Below the pieces are notes generated by a model. The model saw nothing but the letters and a program-made list of their open reading frames with translations. It was not told the origin of the DNA and made no database searches. The position numbers and the translations under genes are program-made. From an uncultured Oscillospiraceae bacterium (GTDB taxonomy: Bacteria > Bacillota > Clostridia > Oscillospirales > Acutalibacteraceae), in assembly GCA_900540865.1 (NCBI GenBank), contig UQHH01000023.1:1-34859 (forward strand): 34,859 nucleotides of DNA, written 5' to 3'. Of the stretch, positions 16,033-23,540 are shown one piece after another (the stretch's first letter is position 1; every line of letters begins with the position of its first letter).

Positions 16033-16121
16033 TATAAACGCTCAAAACGAATTTTTATTGCACGTTATGCTTAATACCTGTATAATAAAAAGAAAATATT
16101 GGAATAAAAGGAGCGTTTATA
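16033..16121 (+). promoter_or_regulatory. deoR promoter flanked by an 11-bp inverted repeat
   Basis: TTGCAC (16058-16063) and TATAAT (16081-16086) are 17 bp apart. TATAAACGCTC at 16033-16043 recurs exactly in inverted orientation as GAGCGTTTATA at 16111-16121, just before the start codon. The arms are 78 bp apart start to start, which would suit autorepression by looping. The AAACGCT core also resembles a catabolite-repression (cre) half-site, so the binding protein is not certain. Confidence 0.65.
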
Positions 16122-16122
16122 G

Positions 16123-16917
16123 ATGAGAGTTTCCGCAGATATCATATTAAACAGGCAGCAGCAAATACTGGAAAGACTACAGCAGCAACAGAGATTATCG
16201 ATCGACGAGATAGCAGAGATGTTTGGTATTACTCCTTCAAGCGTCCGCAGGCAGCTGCAGGACATGGAGGAAAAGGGACTCGTTACCCGCACCTATAAGG
16301 GCGTTATGCTCGCTCCCGACTGGGAATTTGAAGAGGATGTCCGCTCCAGGCGCTATGCGCAGACGCTCGAAAAACGGGCGATTGCAAAAAAAGCGCTGGA
16401 GTACATAGGGGAAAGGGATATTATCCTTTTGGGTAACGGCACCACGACGCTGGAAGTAGCAAAGCAGCTGAAAAACCGCGAGAACCTGATTATCATTACA
16501 ACCTCGGTTCCCGTAGCTGCCGAGCTTTACAACAATCCCGGTATCGAGGTGCAGATGGTGGGCGGAATCGTCCGCCCGTATACCGGCTCAATCGTCGGGC
16601 CGCAGTCCCTGCGTTTTCTGGAGGGCGTCCATTTCAGCAAGGCGTTTATCGGCGCGGACTCCATCTCCCTGGAAAACGGTATCACGACACCGAACCAGAT
16701 CGAAGTAGATATCGACCGGTTTGTCATTGATAATTCCGCAGAGGTGTTCGTACTCGCGGACCATTCAAAATTCGACAAGGTGACGCTTGCGCATTTAACG
16801 AATCTCGAACAGATCGATTATATCATTACGGACACACAAAACAGTTCCCAGTGCATACAGGAGCTGAAGAAACGGAGCCATCCGAGGGTGCTTGAGGCGC
16901 CTGTCGATTACAAATAA
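16123..16917 (+). CDS. DeoR/GlpR-family sugar-phosphate responsive regulator
   Basis: This 264-residue regulator has an N-terminal winged HTH (about residues 22-60: LSIDEIAEMFGITPSSVRRQ) and a C-terminal phosphosugar-sensing domain. The latter shows GNGTTTLEVAKQL, GADSISLENGITTPN and ADHSKFDK, all standard DeoR motifs. Members usually repress sugar catabolic genes and release DNA on binding a sugar phosphate. AAAGGAG lies 9 bp before the ATG. It has its own promoter flanked by an inverted repeat, and lies between the enzyme genes and the transporter genes, so it is the likely local regulator of both. Confidence 0.9.
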   Translation: MRVSADIILNRQQQILERLQQQQRLSIDEIAEMFGITPSSVRRQLQDMEEKGLVTRTYKGVMLAPDWEFEEDVRSRRYAQTLEKRAIAKKALEYIGERDIILLGNGTTTLEVAKQLKNRENLIIITTSVPVAAELYNNPGIEVQMVGGIVRPYTGSIVGPQSLRFLEGVHFSKAFIGADSISLENGITTPNQIEVDIDRFVIDNSAEVFVLADHSKFDKVTLAHLTNLEQIDYIITDTQNSSQCIQELKKRSHPRVLEAPVDYK

Positions 16918-16979
16918 GGCTTCGCGGATGCCGCCATATCGCTGGGACAAGCTAAGTATGGAAAGGAGCAAAAAATCTC

Positions 16980-18323
16980 ATGAAAAAAAGAAATAAGATT
17001 ATCTCCGTAATACTATCCATCCTGCTCGTTGCCGCCATTTTCGCGGGCTGCGGCGACAGCGGCACATCAAGCACAAGCTCCCCGGATTCTTCCTCCGGCG
17101 GAAGCTCTGGCGGCTCGGACGCGGACAAATCGTTTGAGCTTACCATCTGGCACGTCAACACCGACGAGGGCCAGAACCAGCTGATGCTGAACTCTTATAA
17201 GCGTTTTAACGAAAAGTATCCGAACATCAAAATCAATAACGTTCCCGTCGCGTCCGACGCCTTCGAGACGAAGCTCGCGCCGGCCATCGGCTCGGACAAC
17301 CCGCCCGACATCTTTATTACTTGGAGCGGCGGCAAGCTGTTTACCTACGCGGACGCGGATAAAATCATCGACCTGACCCCGTATATGGATAAGGACGGCT
17401 ACAAGGACCGTTTCCTAGAGGGCGCGCTGAGCCAGGCGACCTATAAGGATAAAATTTGGGGCGTTCCGGTTGAGAACACCACCGCCGGCGTATTCTTCTA
17501 TGACAAGGAGCTGTTCAAGAAGCATAACGTAAAGGTTCCTGAGACTTACGAAGAGCTGACAGAAGCCTGCGAAACCTTCAAAGCGGCAGGCATCGCCCCG
17601 TTTGCCCTGGGCAACAAGTTCATGTGGCCCGGCCAGCAGTATTATATGTATCTCGCACTCAGGCTCGGCGGCGCAGAGGCGTTCACCGACGCGGCTGAAG
17701 GAAAGGGTTCGTTTAGCTCCGAGCCGTTTGTCAAGGCCTATGAAATGCTGCAGGATATGATAAAGAAGGATTATTTCAACAAGGGCTACAACACGCTCGA
17801 TACCGACGCCGGACAGCCCAAGCAGCTGCTCTATTCCGGCAAGGCAGCCATGTACCTCAACGGCACATGGGAGGTCCAGCTCATCCAGCAGGAAAATCCT
17901 GATTTCTACAGCCGTATGGGCGTATTTGGATTCCCGTCCATCGAGGGCGGCAAGGGCAACGCGGTCGACGTGGCCGGTACGCTCGGTGATAACTTCTACA
18001 GCATCGCGAAGGCATGCGCGCATCCCGACGAGGCGTTTGAGCTCATCCAGTTCCTCATCGACGACACGTCTGCCAAGGAAAGGACCGACGCCGGCAAGAT
18101 TCCCCCGCTCAAGGGTATTACGGTTTCCGACCCAATCCAGCAGGCTGTTCTCGACATCGTAAACAAGGCGGAATATGTCCAGCTGTGGTATGACCAGTAC
18201 TTCACGGCGGAGGTCGCCAACAAGTTCCTCCAGGCCAACCAATCGGCCTTTGCTCTGGAATTGTCGCCGAAGGAAGCGGCCGACGTGCTCCAGAAAGCTT
18301 ATGAGGAAGACCAGAATAAATAA
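16980..18323 (+). CDS. Sugar ABC transporter substrate-binding lipoprotein (family 1)
   Basis: This 447-residue extracellular binding protein carries a basic N-terminus, a hydrophobic segment and a lipobox ending FAGC (Cys about residue 23), followed by a Ser/Gly-rich linker of about 25 residues. The mature part begins FELTIWHVNTDEGQ, like CUT1 carbohydrate-binding proteins, and has the family patterns ALGNKFMWPGQ and GKAAMYLNGTWEV. It delivers sugars or oligosaccharides to the two permeases that follow. AAAGGAG precedes the ATG. No clear promoter was found directly upstream; read-through from the deoR promoter is likely. Confidence 0.92.
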   Translation: MKKRNKIISVILSILLVAAIFAGCGDSGTSSTSSPDSSSGGSSGGSDADKSFELTIWHVNTDEGQNQLMLNSYKRFNEKYPNIKINNVPVASDAFETKLAPAIGSDNPPDIFITWSGGKLFTYADADKIIDLTPYMDKDGYKDRFLEGALSQATYKDKIWGVPVENTTAGVFFYDKELFKKHNVKVPETYEELTEACETFKAAGIAPFALGNKFMWPGQQYYMYLALRLGGAEAFTDAAEGKGSFSSEPFVKAYEMLQDMIKKDYFNKGYNTLDTDAGQPKQLLYSGKAAMYLNGTWEVQLIQQENPDFYSRMGVFGFPSIEGGKGNAVDVAGTLGDNFYSIAKACAHPDEAFELIQFLIDDTSAKERTDAGKIPPLKGITVSDPIQQAVLDIVNKAEYVQLWYDQYFTAEVANKFLQANQSAFALELSPKEAADVLQKAYEEDQNK

Positions 18324-18332
18324 GTGACTGTC

Positions 18333-18375
18333 TGTGCCGGCGAAAAACGAATTCCTTCTTTCTTTCGCCGGCACA
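18333..18375 (+). promoter_or_regulatory. Intercistronic hairpin between binding protein and permease
   Basis: The perfect 13-bp stem TGTGCCGGCGAAA (18333-18345) / TTTCGCCGGCACA (18363-18375) has a 17-nt loop and is followed by GCTTTTGAAAAAAGC, itself a small dyad. A second palindrome GCCGCATATGCGGC lies at 18399-18412. There is no long U-run, so partial termination or protection of the upstream mRNA, raising binding-protein levels, is more likely than full termination. Confidence 0.6.
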
Positions 18376-18441
18376 GCTTTTGAAAAAAGCCAGGGCGGGC
18401 CGCATATGCGGCGGGCTTTGGAGAAAAGGAGGCGGATCATC

Positions 18442-19371
18442 TTGTCAGAGATACAACCACCCGGCAGAACGCTCAAGAAGCGCCGCCGCAGCAAAGAAAA
18501 AATAGTGGTCAACTGCCTGTTTCTGCTGCCCGCTGTCGTCCTGATCGGGGTATATATCGTTTATCCGATAATCAATTCGTTTTATATCAGCATGTTTGAA
18601 TGGAACGGGCTCGACCCGGTCAAGAAGTTTGTGGGCCTTGCAAACTGGGAAACACTGCTGCACGACCCGGTATTCGGCAAGGCGGTTTTAAACAATGTTT
18701 TTATCGTCGTCCTGTCCATTGTAATCCAGCTTCCATTGGGAATGATAGTCGCGATTCTTCTAGCCGAAACAAAGCACTTTGCAAAGCTGTTGAAAACGGC
18801 GTTTTTCCTGCCGATGCTGATGTCGGCGGTATCCATCGGCATTCTTTTTACGTACATTCTCGACCCGAATTTCGGCGTCGTTACCGCTGTCGCGGAGGCG
18901 CTCAACATGGCTGCGCCCGATTTGCTCGGCTCGCAGGCAACGGCGTTGTTTACGGTCGTGCTTGTCATTTGCTGGCAGTTTACACCGTTTTATATGGTGC
19001 TGTTTGTGTCCGCCCTCGCGACCGTACCGGCCGATACGAAGGAATACTCCCAGATTGACGGCGCGAACAAGCTCCAGTATTACATTCACATCGCAATTCC
19101 GATTGTCAAAAATAACATCTTTACCGCCATGGTATTGTCGCTGATTGGTTCCCTGAAATACTTCGACCTGGTGTATGTCCTTACAAACGGCGGGCCGAGC
19201 GGCTCGACCGAGCTGATGGCGACCTACATGTACAAAACCGCTTTTACCAGCAGCAACAAGGGTTACGGAAGTACCATCGCGATGGCGCTGTTTATCATCG
19301 TCATGATTTTCTCGATGCTGTGCAACTGGCTGCCGCGTAAAATCAGCAAGCGAGGTGAACGGAAATCATGA
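18442..19371 (+). CDS. Sugar ABC transporter permease (MalF-type)
   Basis: This 309-residue inner-membrane permease has six predicted helices and the EAA-type cytoplasmic loop (KEYSQIDGANKLQYYIHIAIPIV across the motif region, with the usual DGA and IP positions). The start is taken as the TTG at 18442, which follows AAAAGGAGG at 9 bp. The longer in-frame ORF from 18334 would pass through the intercistronic hairpin and is unlikely. The protein has a basic N-terminal tail (LKKRRRSKEK). It overlaps the next permease by 4 bp (ATGA). No ATP-binding subunit is encoded nearby, so a shared MsmX/UgpC-type ATPase elsewhere is expected. Confidence 0.9.
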   Translation: MSEIQPPGRTLKKRRRSKEKIVVNCLFLLPAVVLIGVYIVYPIINSFYISMFEWNGLDPVKKFVGLANWETLLHDPVFGKAVLNNVFIVVLSIVIQLPLGMIVAILLAETKHFAKLLKTAFFLPMLMSAVSIGILFTYILDPNFGVVTAVAEALNMAAPDLLGSQATALFTVVLVICWQFTPFYMVLFVSALATVPADTKEYSQIDGANKLQYYIHIAIPIVKNNIFTAMVLSLIGSLKYFDLVYVLTNGGPSGSTELMATYMYKTAFTSSNKGYGSTIAMALFIIVMIFSMLCNWLPRKISKRGERKS

Positions 19372-20225
19372 ATGCTGTTGCTGTCAAAAAAAGAAGAAAA
19401 CCTCTGCGGATAGGCACCGTTATCAAGTGGCTGTGCCTGCTGGTTATTTTGCTGGTCTGCGTTATTCCGTTTATCTTCATGATTTTTACAAGCCTCAAGA
19501 GCAGCGCGGACCTTTACACGATACCCGTATACCAAATGCCTGAGGTATTCCATTTTGAAAATTACTGGCAGGTGCTCACGGGAGGAACCTTCTTCCAGTA
19601 CTTGCTTAATTCCTTAATCGTCATGGCGGCAAGCGTGCTGCTCATCCTGCTCGTTTCCTCCATGGCGTCGTTTTCCCTGGTTCGCGTCGGCTTTAAGGGC
19701 TCGTCGGGCGTGCTCGGCATGATTATCGCCGGTATGGCGATTCCCGTACACGTCGCGCTGGTCCCGCTGTATTTGATGAGCATCGATATGGGGACGTATG
19801 ATTCCCTGCTTGCGCTCATCGGACCTTACGTCGCGTTCCAGATTCCAATGTCTATCTTTATTCTGAGCGATTTCATGCGCACCGTCCCGAAGGAAATAGA
19901 GGAAGCCGCCATGATTGACGGCTGCCCGCGGTATAAGGTGTTCTTTAAGATTTTCCTGCCGCTGACTTCCCCGGCGCTCGTAACGCTCGCGATTTACAAC
20001 GCGGTGCAGCTTTGGAGCGAGTTCCTGTTTGCGCTCGTTTTAACGCAGAGCATCGGCAGCCGGACGCTGCCGCTCGGCATCTGGGAATTCAAGGGCGTGC
20101 ACCAGGCCGACATCCCAATGATTATGACCTTCCTGACGCTTTCCACCCTGCCCTTGTTCCTCGTGTATATCGCGGGACAGGACCAGCTGATTAAGGGCAT
20201 GATGGTCGGTTCGGTCAAGGAGTAA
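19368..20225 (+). CDS. Sugar ABC transporter permease (MalG-type)
   Basis: This 285-residue permease has six predicted membrane segments and a clear EAA motif (EEAAMIDGCPRYKVFFKIFL). It pairs with the upstream permease to form the channel of a CUT1 importer. The start overlaps the upstream stop (ATGA), so translation is coupled. It is followed after 13 bp by a mutarotase-like gene. Normal length and topology. Confidence 0.93.
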   Translation: MNAVAVKKRRKPLRIGTVIKWLCLLVILLVCVIPFIFMIFTSLKSSADLYTIPVYQMPEVFHFENYWQVLTGGTFFQYLLNSLIVMAASVLLILLVSSMASFSLVRVGFKGSSGVLGMIIAGMAIPVHVALVPLYLMSIDMGTYDSLLALIGPYVAFQIPMSIFILSDFMRTVPKEIEEAAMIDGCPRYKVFFKIFLPLTSPALVTLAIYNAVQLWSEFLFALVLTQSIGSRTLPLGIWEFKGVHQADIPMIMTFLTLSTLPLFLVYIAGQDQLIKGMMVGSVKE

Positions 20226-20238
20226 AGGGGAGAATTTT

Positions 20239-21216
20239 ATGCGCAGGGTTTGGCAGACGAAAAACGGGCGTTTGCGTGTTTGGGAAACAAAGGACCCGGC
20301 ACGTATCGACCGCAGTGTGCTCCATATGGAAAACGCCAGGGTGCGCCTGAGCGTACTGCCGTGCGACGGCGGAAGGCTTATAAGCCTTTACGATAAGCAG
20401 CATGATTTTGAGCATATCTGGACAAACGAAAGGACACGCCGCCTGCCGCGGTTTTACGGGGCGAATTACGACGACCTCTCAGCGTCCGGCCTGGAGGAAG
20501 CCTTTCCGACCGTTCAGCCCTGCGAAATCGACGGCGTAACGCTCCCGTTTTTCGGCGAGGTGTGGCCGATACCGTGGGAATATGAAATCGAAACGGACGG
20601 GGACGAGGCGGCAATCCGGCTGTGGTGTACCACCTCGATTACCCCGGCGAAGCTTACAAAAACGTTTTTGCTCAAGGGAAACGAGGCAAGGCTTGTCACG
20701 CAGTACCGGGTTGAAAACCTCGGCGCGGGCAGCTTTCCTTACCTGTTCGGTGTTCATCCTTCCGTCTGCGTGACGGAGGATACGCGGGTCATCGTACCGC
20801 AGGCGCGCTACCGGACCGGGTACCTTTACCCGCCTGATTTGACGGAGCAGAAGGAGTTTGCCTGGCCGGAACTTTCCGGCAAAAGCCTTGCAAAGACCTA
20901 TCCCTTTGCCGATAACCTGTGCGTCAACTTTTATACGGACAACGTAAAAGACGGTTCATACGGCTTTTACCATAACAAAGAAAAATGCGGAATCAATATC
21001 CTGTTTTCTCCCGAAGATTTCAAAAGCCTCAGCATCTGGCTGATTTACGGCGGCTGGAGAGGCCACTACTGCGCGATGACCGAGATGTTCTCCTGCTGGC
21101 CGGCCGATTTAAGGCAGGCGCTCGAGCGGGGCATCCATGAAACGCTGCAGGCGGGAGAAGCAAGAGAATATAAAGTAGCTTACGAGCTCACCGGCGAACA
21201 CGCCGGAAAAGGATAA
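20239..21216 (+). CDS. Aldose 1-epimerase/mutarotase-like protein
   Basis: This 325-residue protein has the look of the galactose-mutarotase superfamily: a beta-rich carbohydrate-processing fold with GGRLISLYDKQ near the N-terminus, LFGVHPSVCV in the middle with the His expected in the active site, and a C-terminal WLIYGGWRGHYCAMTEMFSCWP. It lacks a signal peptide and so is cytoplasmic. GGGGAG precedes the ATG. As the last gene of the transporter operon it probably interconverts anomers of the imported sugar or its product. Exact subfamily is not recognised. Confidence 0.7.
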   Translation: MRRVWQTKNGRLRVWETKDPARIDRSVLHMENARVRLSVLPCDGGRLISLYDKQHDFEHIWTNERTRRLPRFYGANYDDLSASGLEEAFPTVQPCEIDGVTLPFFGEVWPIPWEYEIETDGDEAAIRLWCTTSITPAKLTKTFLLKGNEARLVTQYRVENLGAGSFPYLFGVHPSVCVTEDTRVIVPQARYRTGYLYPPDLTEQKEFAWPELSGKSLAKTYPFADNLCVNFYTDNVKDGSYGFYHNKEKCGINILFSPEDFKSLSIWLIYGGWRGHYCAMTEMFSCWPADLRQALERGIHETLQAGEAREYKVAYELTGEHAGKG

Positions 21217-21264
21217 GCTTATAAGAGACATTATCCTCCTTCTTGTCTTAATATATTTGGGTGG

Positions 21265-21297
21265 GCCCGGAGAATCGAAAGGTTCTTCGGGCTTTTT
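21265..21297 (+). terminator. Terminator of the sugar transport operon
   Basis: GCCCGGAGAA (21265-21274) pairs with TTCTTCGGGC (21283-21292) with one G-U pair, followed by TTTTT. Confidence 0.85.
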
Positions 21298-21364
21298 CCG
21301 TCCGATAACCTCGTTTGTTTGGGCAAGAATAAGGTTAAAATACAAAGAAGGCAGGAGAAGATGA

Positions 21365-21661
21365 ATGCGGCAGGTTCAAATAAAACAGGCAGACGGAAGG
21401 AAATGGTACGTTTTCGACGCGGTGATAAAAAAAGTGGAGGGAATCGACGGCGCGTATATTGAAATCCCGTTCGACGTCAAAAAGGAGTTTGGAAAAGGGC
21501 GCGCCCAAGTGACCGCGCTGTTCGACGGCGCTTCCTATAACGGCAGCCTGGTGCGGATGAAAACGCCGTGCCATATTATAGGCGTGCGCAAGGACATCCG
21601 CGCGCAAATCGGCAAACAGCCCGGAGACACGGTACATGTGGAGCTTACCGGGCGGGTTTGA
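21365..21661 (+). CDS. DUF1905-domain protein
   Basis: This 98-residue protein matches the DUF1905 pattern: an aromatic N-terminus (KWYVFDAVIKKV), IEIPFDVKKEFGKGRAQVTALFDG in the centre, an internal Tyr/Gly turn and a C-terminal GVRKDIRAQIGKQPGDTVHVEL. The family is a small beta-barrel of unknown biochemical role, sometimes fused to YdeI-like domains. AGGAGA lies about 7 bp before the ATG; an out-of-frame ATG at 21361 is ignored. It stands alone between a terminator and a separate promoter. Confidence 0.75.
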   Translation: MRQVQIKQADGRKWYVFDAVIKKVEGIDGAYIEIPFDVKKEFGKGRAQVTALFDGASYNGSLVRMKTPCHIIGVRKDIRAQIGKQPGDTVHVELTGRV

Positions 21662-21689
21662 GTTATCTTGTGAAAAGGATAAACTTTTC

Positions 21690-21718
21690 GTGACTTTTTA
21701 AAGCGGGCATGTTAAAAT
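21690..21718 (+). promoter_or_regulatory. Probable promoter for the small membrane protein gene
   Basis: GTGACT (21690-21695) and TAAAAT (21713-21718) are spaced by 17 bp, with an upstream TG (TGTTAAAAT) giving an extended -10. Confidence 0.5.
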
Positions 21719-21759
21719 TAAAAAAACGAAAAAGATATTTCTGGAAAGGGGACAGCGTG

Positions 21760-21981
21760 ATGAGAAAACGAAAGATGGTCGCGCCGATTGTTATTACGGC
21801 GTTAATGGCAGTGTTTTTGTTTCTTTATCTCGGGCTCCTCTTTTTTGTGGACGTACCCGTCTGGGTCAAAATAGCGGTAGGAGTCATTTTGGCTATCGAT
21901 TACGGAGTATCTATTTTAGTTTTGGTAGAACGCATTAAAGAAATAAGGAGCGGTGAGGAAGATGATCTTAGTCAATACTGA
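21760..21981 (+). CDS. Small two-span membrane protein
   Basis: This 73-residue protein has two hydrophobic segments (about residues 8-28 and 34-55) with a short loop FVDVPVWVK between them and an acidic C-terminus (EEDDLSQY). The start at 21760 follows GAAAGGGG at about 8 bp; the 17 in-frame codons upstream would begin in the promoter. Its end overlaps the next gene by 20 bp, suggesting coupling with the YbjQ-like protein. Function unknown. Confidence 0.65.
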   Translation: MRKRKMVAPIVITALMAVFLFLYLGLLFFVDVPVWVKIAVGVILAIDYGVSILVLVERIKEIRSGEEDDLSQY

Positions 21982-22273
21982 TTACATCTCGGGGAAGAAC
22001 CTCGAAATGCTGGGGCTTGTAAAGGGCAGCACAATCCAGTCGAAAAACATCGGCAGAGATATTACTCAGAGCTTTAAAACCATCGTTGGCGGCGAGCTGA
22101 AGGCGTACAATGAAATGATGAACGACGCAAGGGCGCTTGCTACAAAAAGAATGGTCGAGGAAGCGCAGTCCCTGGGCGCAGACGCGGTTGTAAATATTCG
22201 CTATGCCTCTTCCGCTATTATGCAGGGTGCGGCGGAGGTTATCGCCTATGGTACAGCGGTAAGATTTGTCTGA
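21962..22273 (+). CDS. YbjQ/UPF0145-family protein
   Basis: This 103-residue cytoplasmic protein matches the UPF0145 (YbjQ) family, a small fold annotated as a putative heavy-metal-binding domain. It shows ISGKNLEMLGLVKGSTI at the start, GGELKAYNEMMNDARALA in the middle and a C-terminal GADAVVNIRYASS followed by AEVIAYGTAV. The ATG at 21962 follows GAGGAAG and gives the typical N-terminus; a GTG three codons earlier is possible. A terminator follows at 22286. Confidence 0.85.
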   Translation: MILVNTDYISGKNLEMLGLVKGSTIQSKNIGRDITQSFKTIVGGELKAYNEMMNDARALATKRMVEEAQSLGADAVVNIRYASSAIMQGAAEVIAYGTAVRFV

Positions 22274-22285
22274 TTAATAAAATAT

Positions 22286-22318
22286 AACCGCCCGCACGGG
22301 TTTTCCGTGCGGGCGGTT
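22286..22318. terminator. Bidirectional terminator between YbjQ-like and TM2 genes
   Basis: A perfect 14-bp stem AACCGCCCGCACGG (22286-22299) / CCGTGCGGGCGGTT (22305-22318) with a 5-nt loop lies between convergent genes. Confidence 0.85.
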
Positions 22319-22338
22319 TGTACTATTATAAACGATTG

Positions 22339-22680
22339 TCAGTCTGTCAGCAGCAGGCCGTATTTGTCTTTAAAGGAACCGCAGAGAATCAAAATCCAAT
22401 CGATTAGCCAGCCGATTCCGAAAATGCCGCCGGTAAGAATCCATATAATCCCCGTACCCACCTTTCCAACATAAAAACGGTGAATACCAAGATAACCTAG
22501 AAAAAATGCCAGAACGAACGCCGCCCATTTGCTTTTGCTTGAAACCGAAGGCTGTTGGCTGATGTTATTGATAATGACAGGCTGCCCCGTCTGTGCAGCC
22601 TGGGGCTGCTGCGCTGCGCCGCACTTCGGGCATATGACAGCCAGGTCGGAAACCTGCGCTCCGCAATTTTTACAAAACAT
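22339..22680 (-). CDS. TM2-domain membrane protein with zinc ribbon
   Basis: This 113-residue protein has an N-terminal zinc ribbon (MFCKNCGAQV, then CPKCGAAQ; four Cys), a Gln-rich linker and a C-terminal TM2 domain. The TM2 part has two membrane helices with the usual GYLGIHRFYVGKVGTGI and GIGWLIDWILIL patterns. TM2 proteins are widespread small membrane proteins of unclear function. AAGGGGAG precedes the ATG. It has its own promoter at 22723-22751. Confidence 0.9.
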   Translation of the reverse strand: MFCKNCGAQVSDLAVICPKCGAAQQPQAAQTGQPVIINNISQQPSVSSKSKWAAFVLAFFLGYLGIHRFYVGKVGTGIIWILTGGIFGIGWLIDWILILCGSFKDKYGLLLTD

Positions 22681-22699
22681 GTAATAGACTCCCCTTCAT

Positions 22700-22721
22700 A
22701 CGGCCTTGAGGCCGTTTTTTT
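22700..22721. promoter_or_regulatory. Hairpin at the 5' end of the TM2 mRNA
   Basis: ACGGCC-TTGA-GGCCGT (22700-22715) forms a 6-bp stem. On the plus strand it is followed by seven T, as in a terminator, but no plus-strand gene needs one. On the minus strand it lies within the first 30 nt of the TM2 transcript, just before the ribosome site, where it could stabilise the mRNA. Confidence 0.4.
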
Positions 22722-22722
22722 C

Positions 22723-22751
22723 ATTATAATCGAAAGAGAGGCCGCGTGCAA
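22723..22751 (-). promoter_or_regulatory. Promoter for the TM2 gene
   Basis: On the minus strand TTGCAC (22746-22751) and TATAAT (22723-22728) are 17 bp apart, about 42 bp before the start codon. Confidence 0.7.
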
Positions 22752-22823
22752 CAAATTAGATTATATCGACTATATTTTACTAAAAATGCATGCTTGTTTA
22801 TATAAAATTTCGCACCACGTTTG

Positions 22824-23540
22824 TCAGTCCGCGTTGATTCTTTTGAGCCTGACGGCACAGACTATCAGGAGCGCGGCGGAAATAACCAGCAGTGGCAACA
22901 GCAATTTTAATTCTATATTCCCCTGGCACATTGCTTCAAAGCCCCACGTCGCCGGGAAGATTTTACCGGCAGCCCTTAAGGCGGCGGGCAGCATTTCGGC
23001 GGGAAACATGATGCCGGAAAGTACAATCGACGGCAGAAAGACAACCTGGCAAAGCAGGGTCAGCTTCGATACGTTCTTGACAAACAGGCCGAAAACGGTC
23101 GCGACGCACATACTGGAAAAAATCAGCAGGGCAAGGGAAAGAAAATAGGACGGGAGATTTTCCGGGATGGACGTTTTAAAAAGAATGGGCGCCGCAAAGA
23201 ATATAATCATGCTCATGAAAAACAAATGGAGAAAACCGGAGATAAAATTCCCGGCGGCAGCGCTCCACAGGGGGACGCCGCCCGCGCGGTATGCCTTTTT
23301 AATATCGCTCCCGAGTATTTCCGCCAATGGAACAGGCCCGCCCAAAAGACCGCCCATACACACGCCGAAAATAGACATGGACTGAATCAGCGTTTTGTCC
23401 GCGCCGGGCAGAATAGAAGAGAAAATACCGCCCATAAAGAGGAAAAACACCAGCGGGACAATATAGTACATAATTAAAATTTCCTTGTTTCGTAGGTTGA
23501 GCTTTAAGTGCAGGCCCACGCTGTATAAAAACGCGCCCAT
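22824..23540 (-). CDS. ABC-2 type transporter permease
   Basis: This 238-residue permease has six predicted membrane helices and the ABC-2 layout: an N-terminal amphipathic part, FISGFLHLFFMSMIIFF in the middle and the VFLPSIVLSGIMFP segment before the last helices, typical of drug/lipid exporters. It pairs with the ATPase encoded immediately upstream; the ATG at 23540 directly abuts the ATPase stop, with GGGAGG lying inside the end of that gene. Likely part of a MerR-controlled efflux system. The exported compound is unknown. Confidence 0.88.
   Translation of the reverse strand: MGAFLYSVGLHLKLNLRNKEILIMYYIVPLVFFLFMGGIFSSILPGADKTLIQSMSIFGVCMGGLLGGPVPLAEILGSDIKKAYRAGGVPLWSAAAGNFISGFLHLFFMSMIIFFAAPILFKTSIPENLPSYFLSLALLIFSSMCVATVFGLFVKNVSKLTLLCQVVFLPSIVLSGIMFPAEMLPAALRAAGKIFPATWGFEAMCQGNIELKLLLPLLVISAALLIVCAVRLKRINAD

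Noticed and set aside
18334..18441. N-terminal extension of the first permease
   Set aside because: It would run through the intercistronic hairpin, is not hydrophobic and lacks a ribosome site; the TTG at 18442 has an excellent one.
17415..18512. Long 365-codon minus-strand open frame opposite the binding-protein gene
   Set aside because: It is antisense to a clear lipoprotein gene, has no ribosome site or recognisable family, and its length follows from the codon bias of the plus strand.
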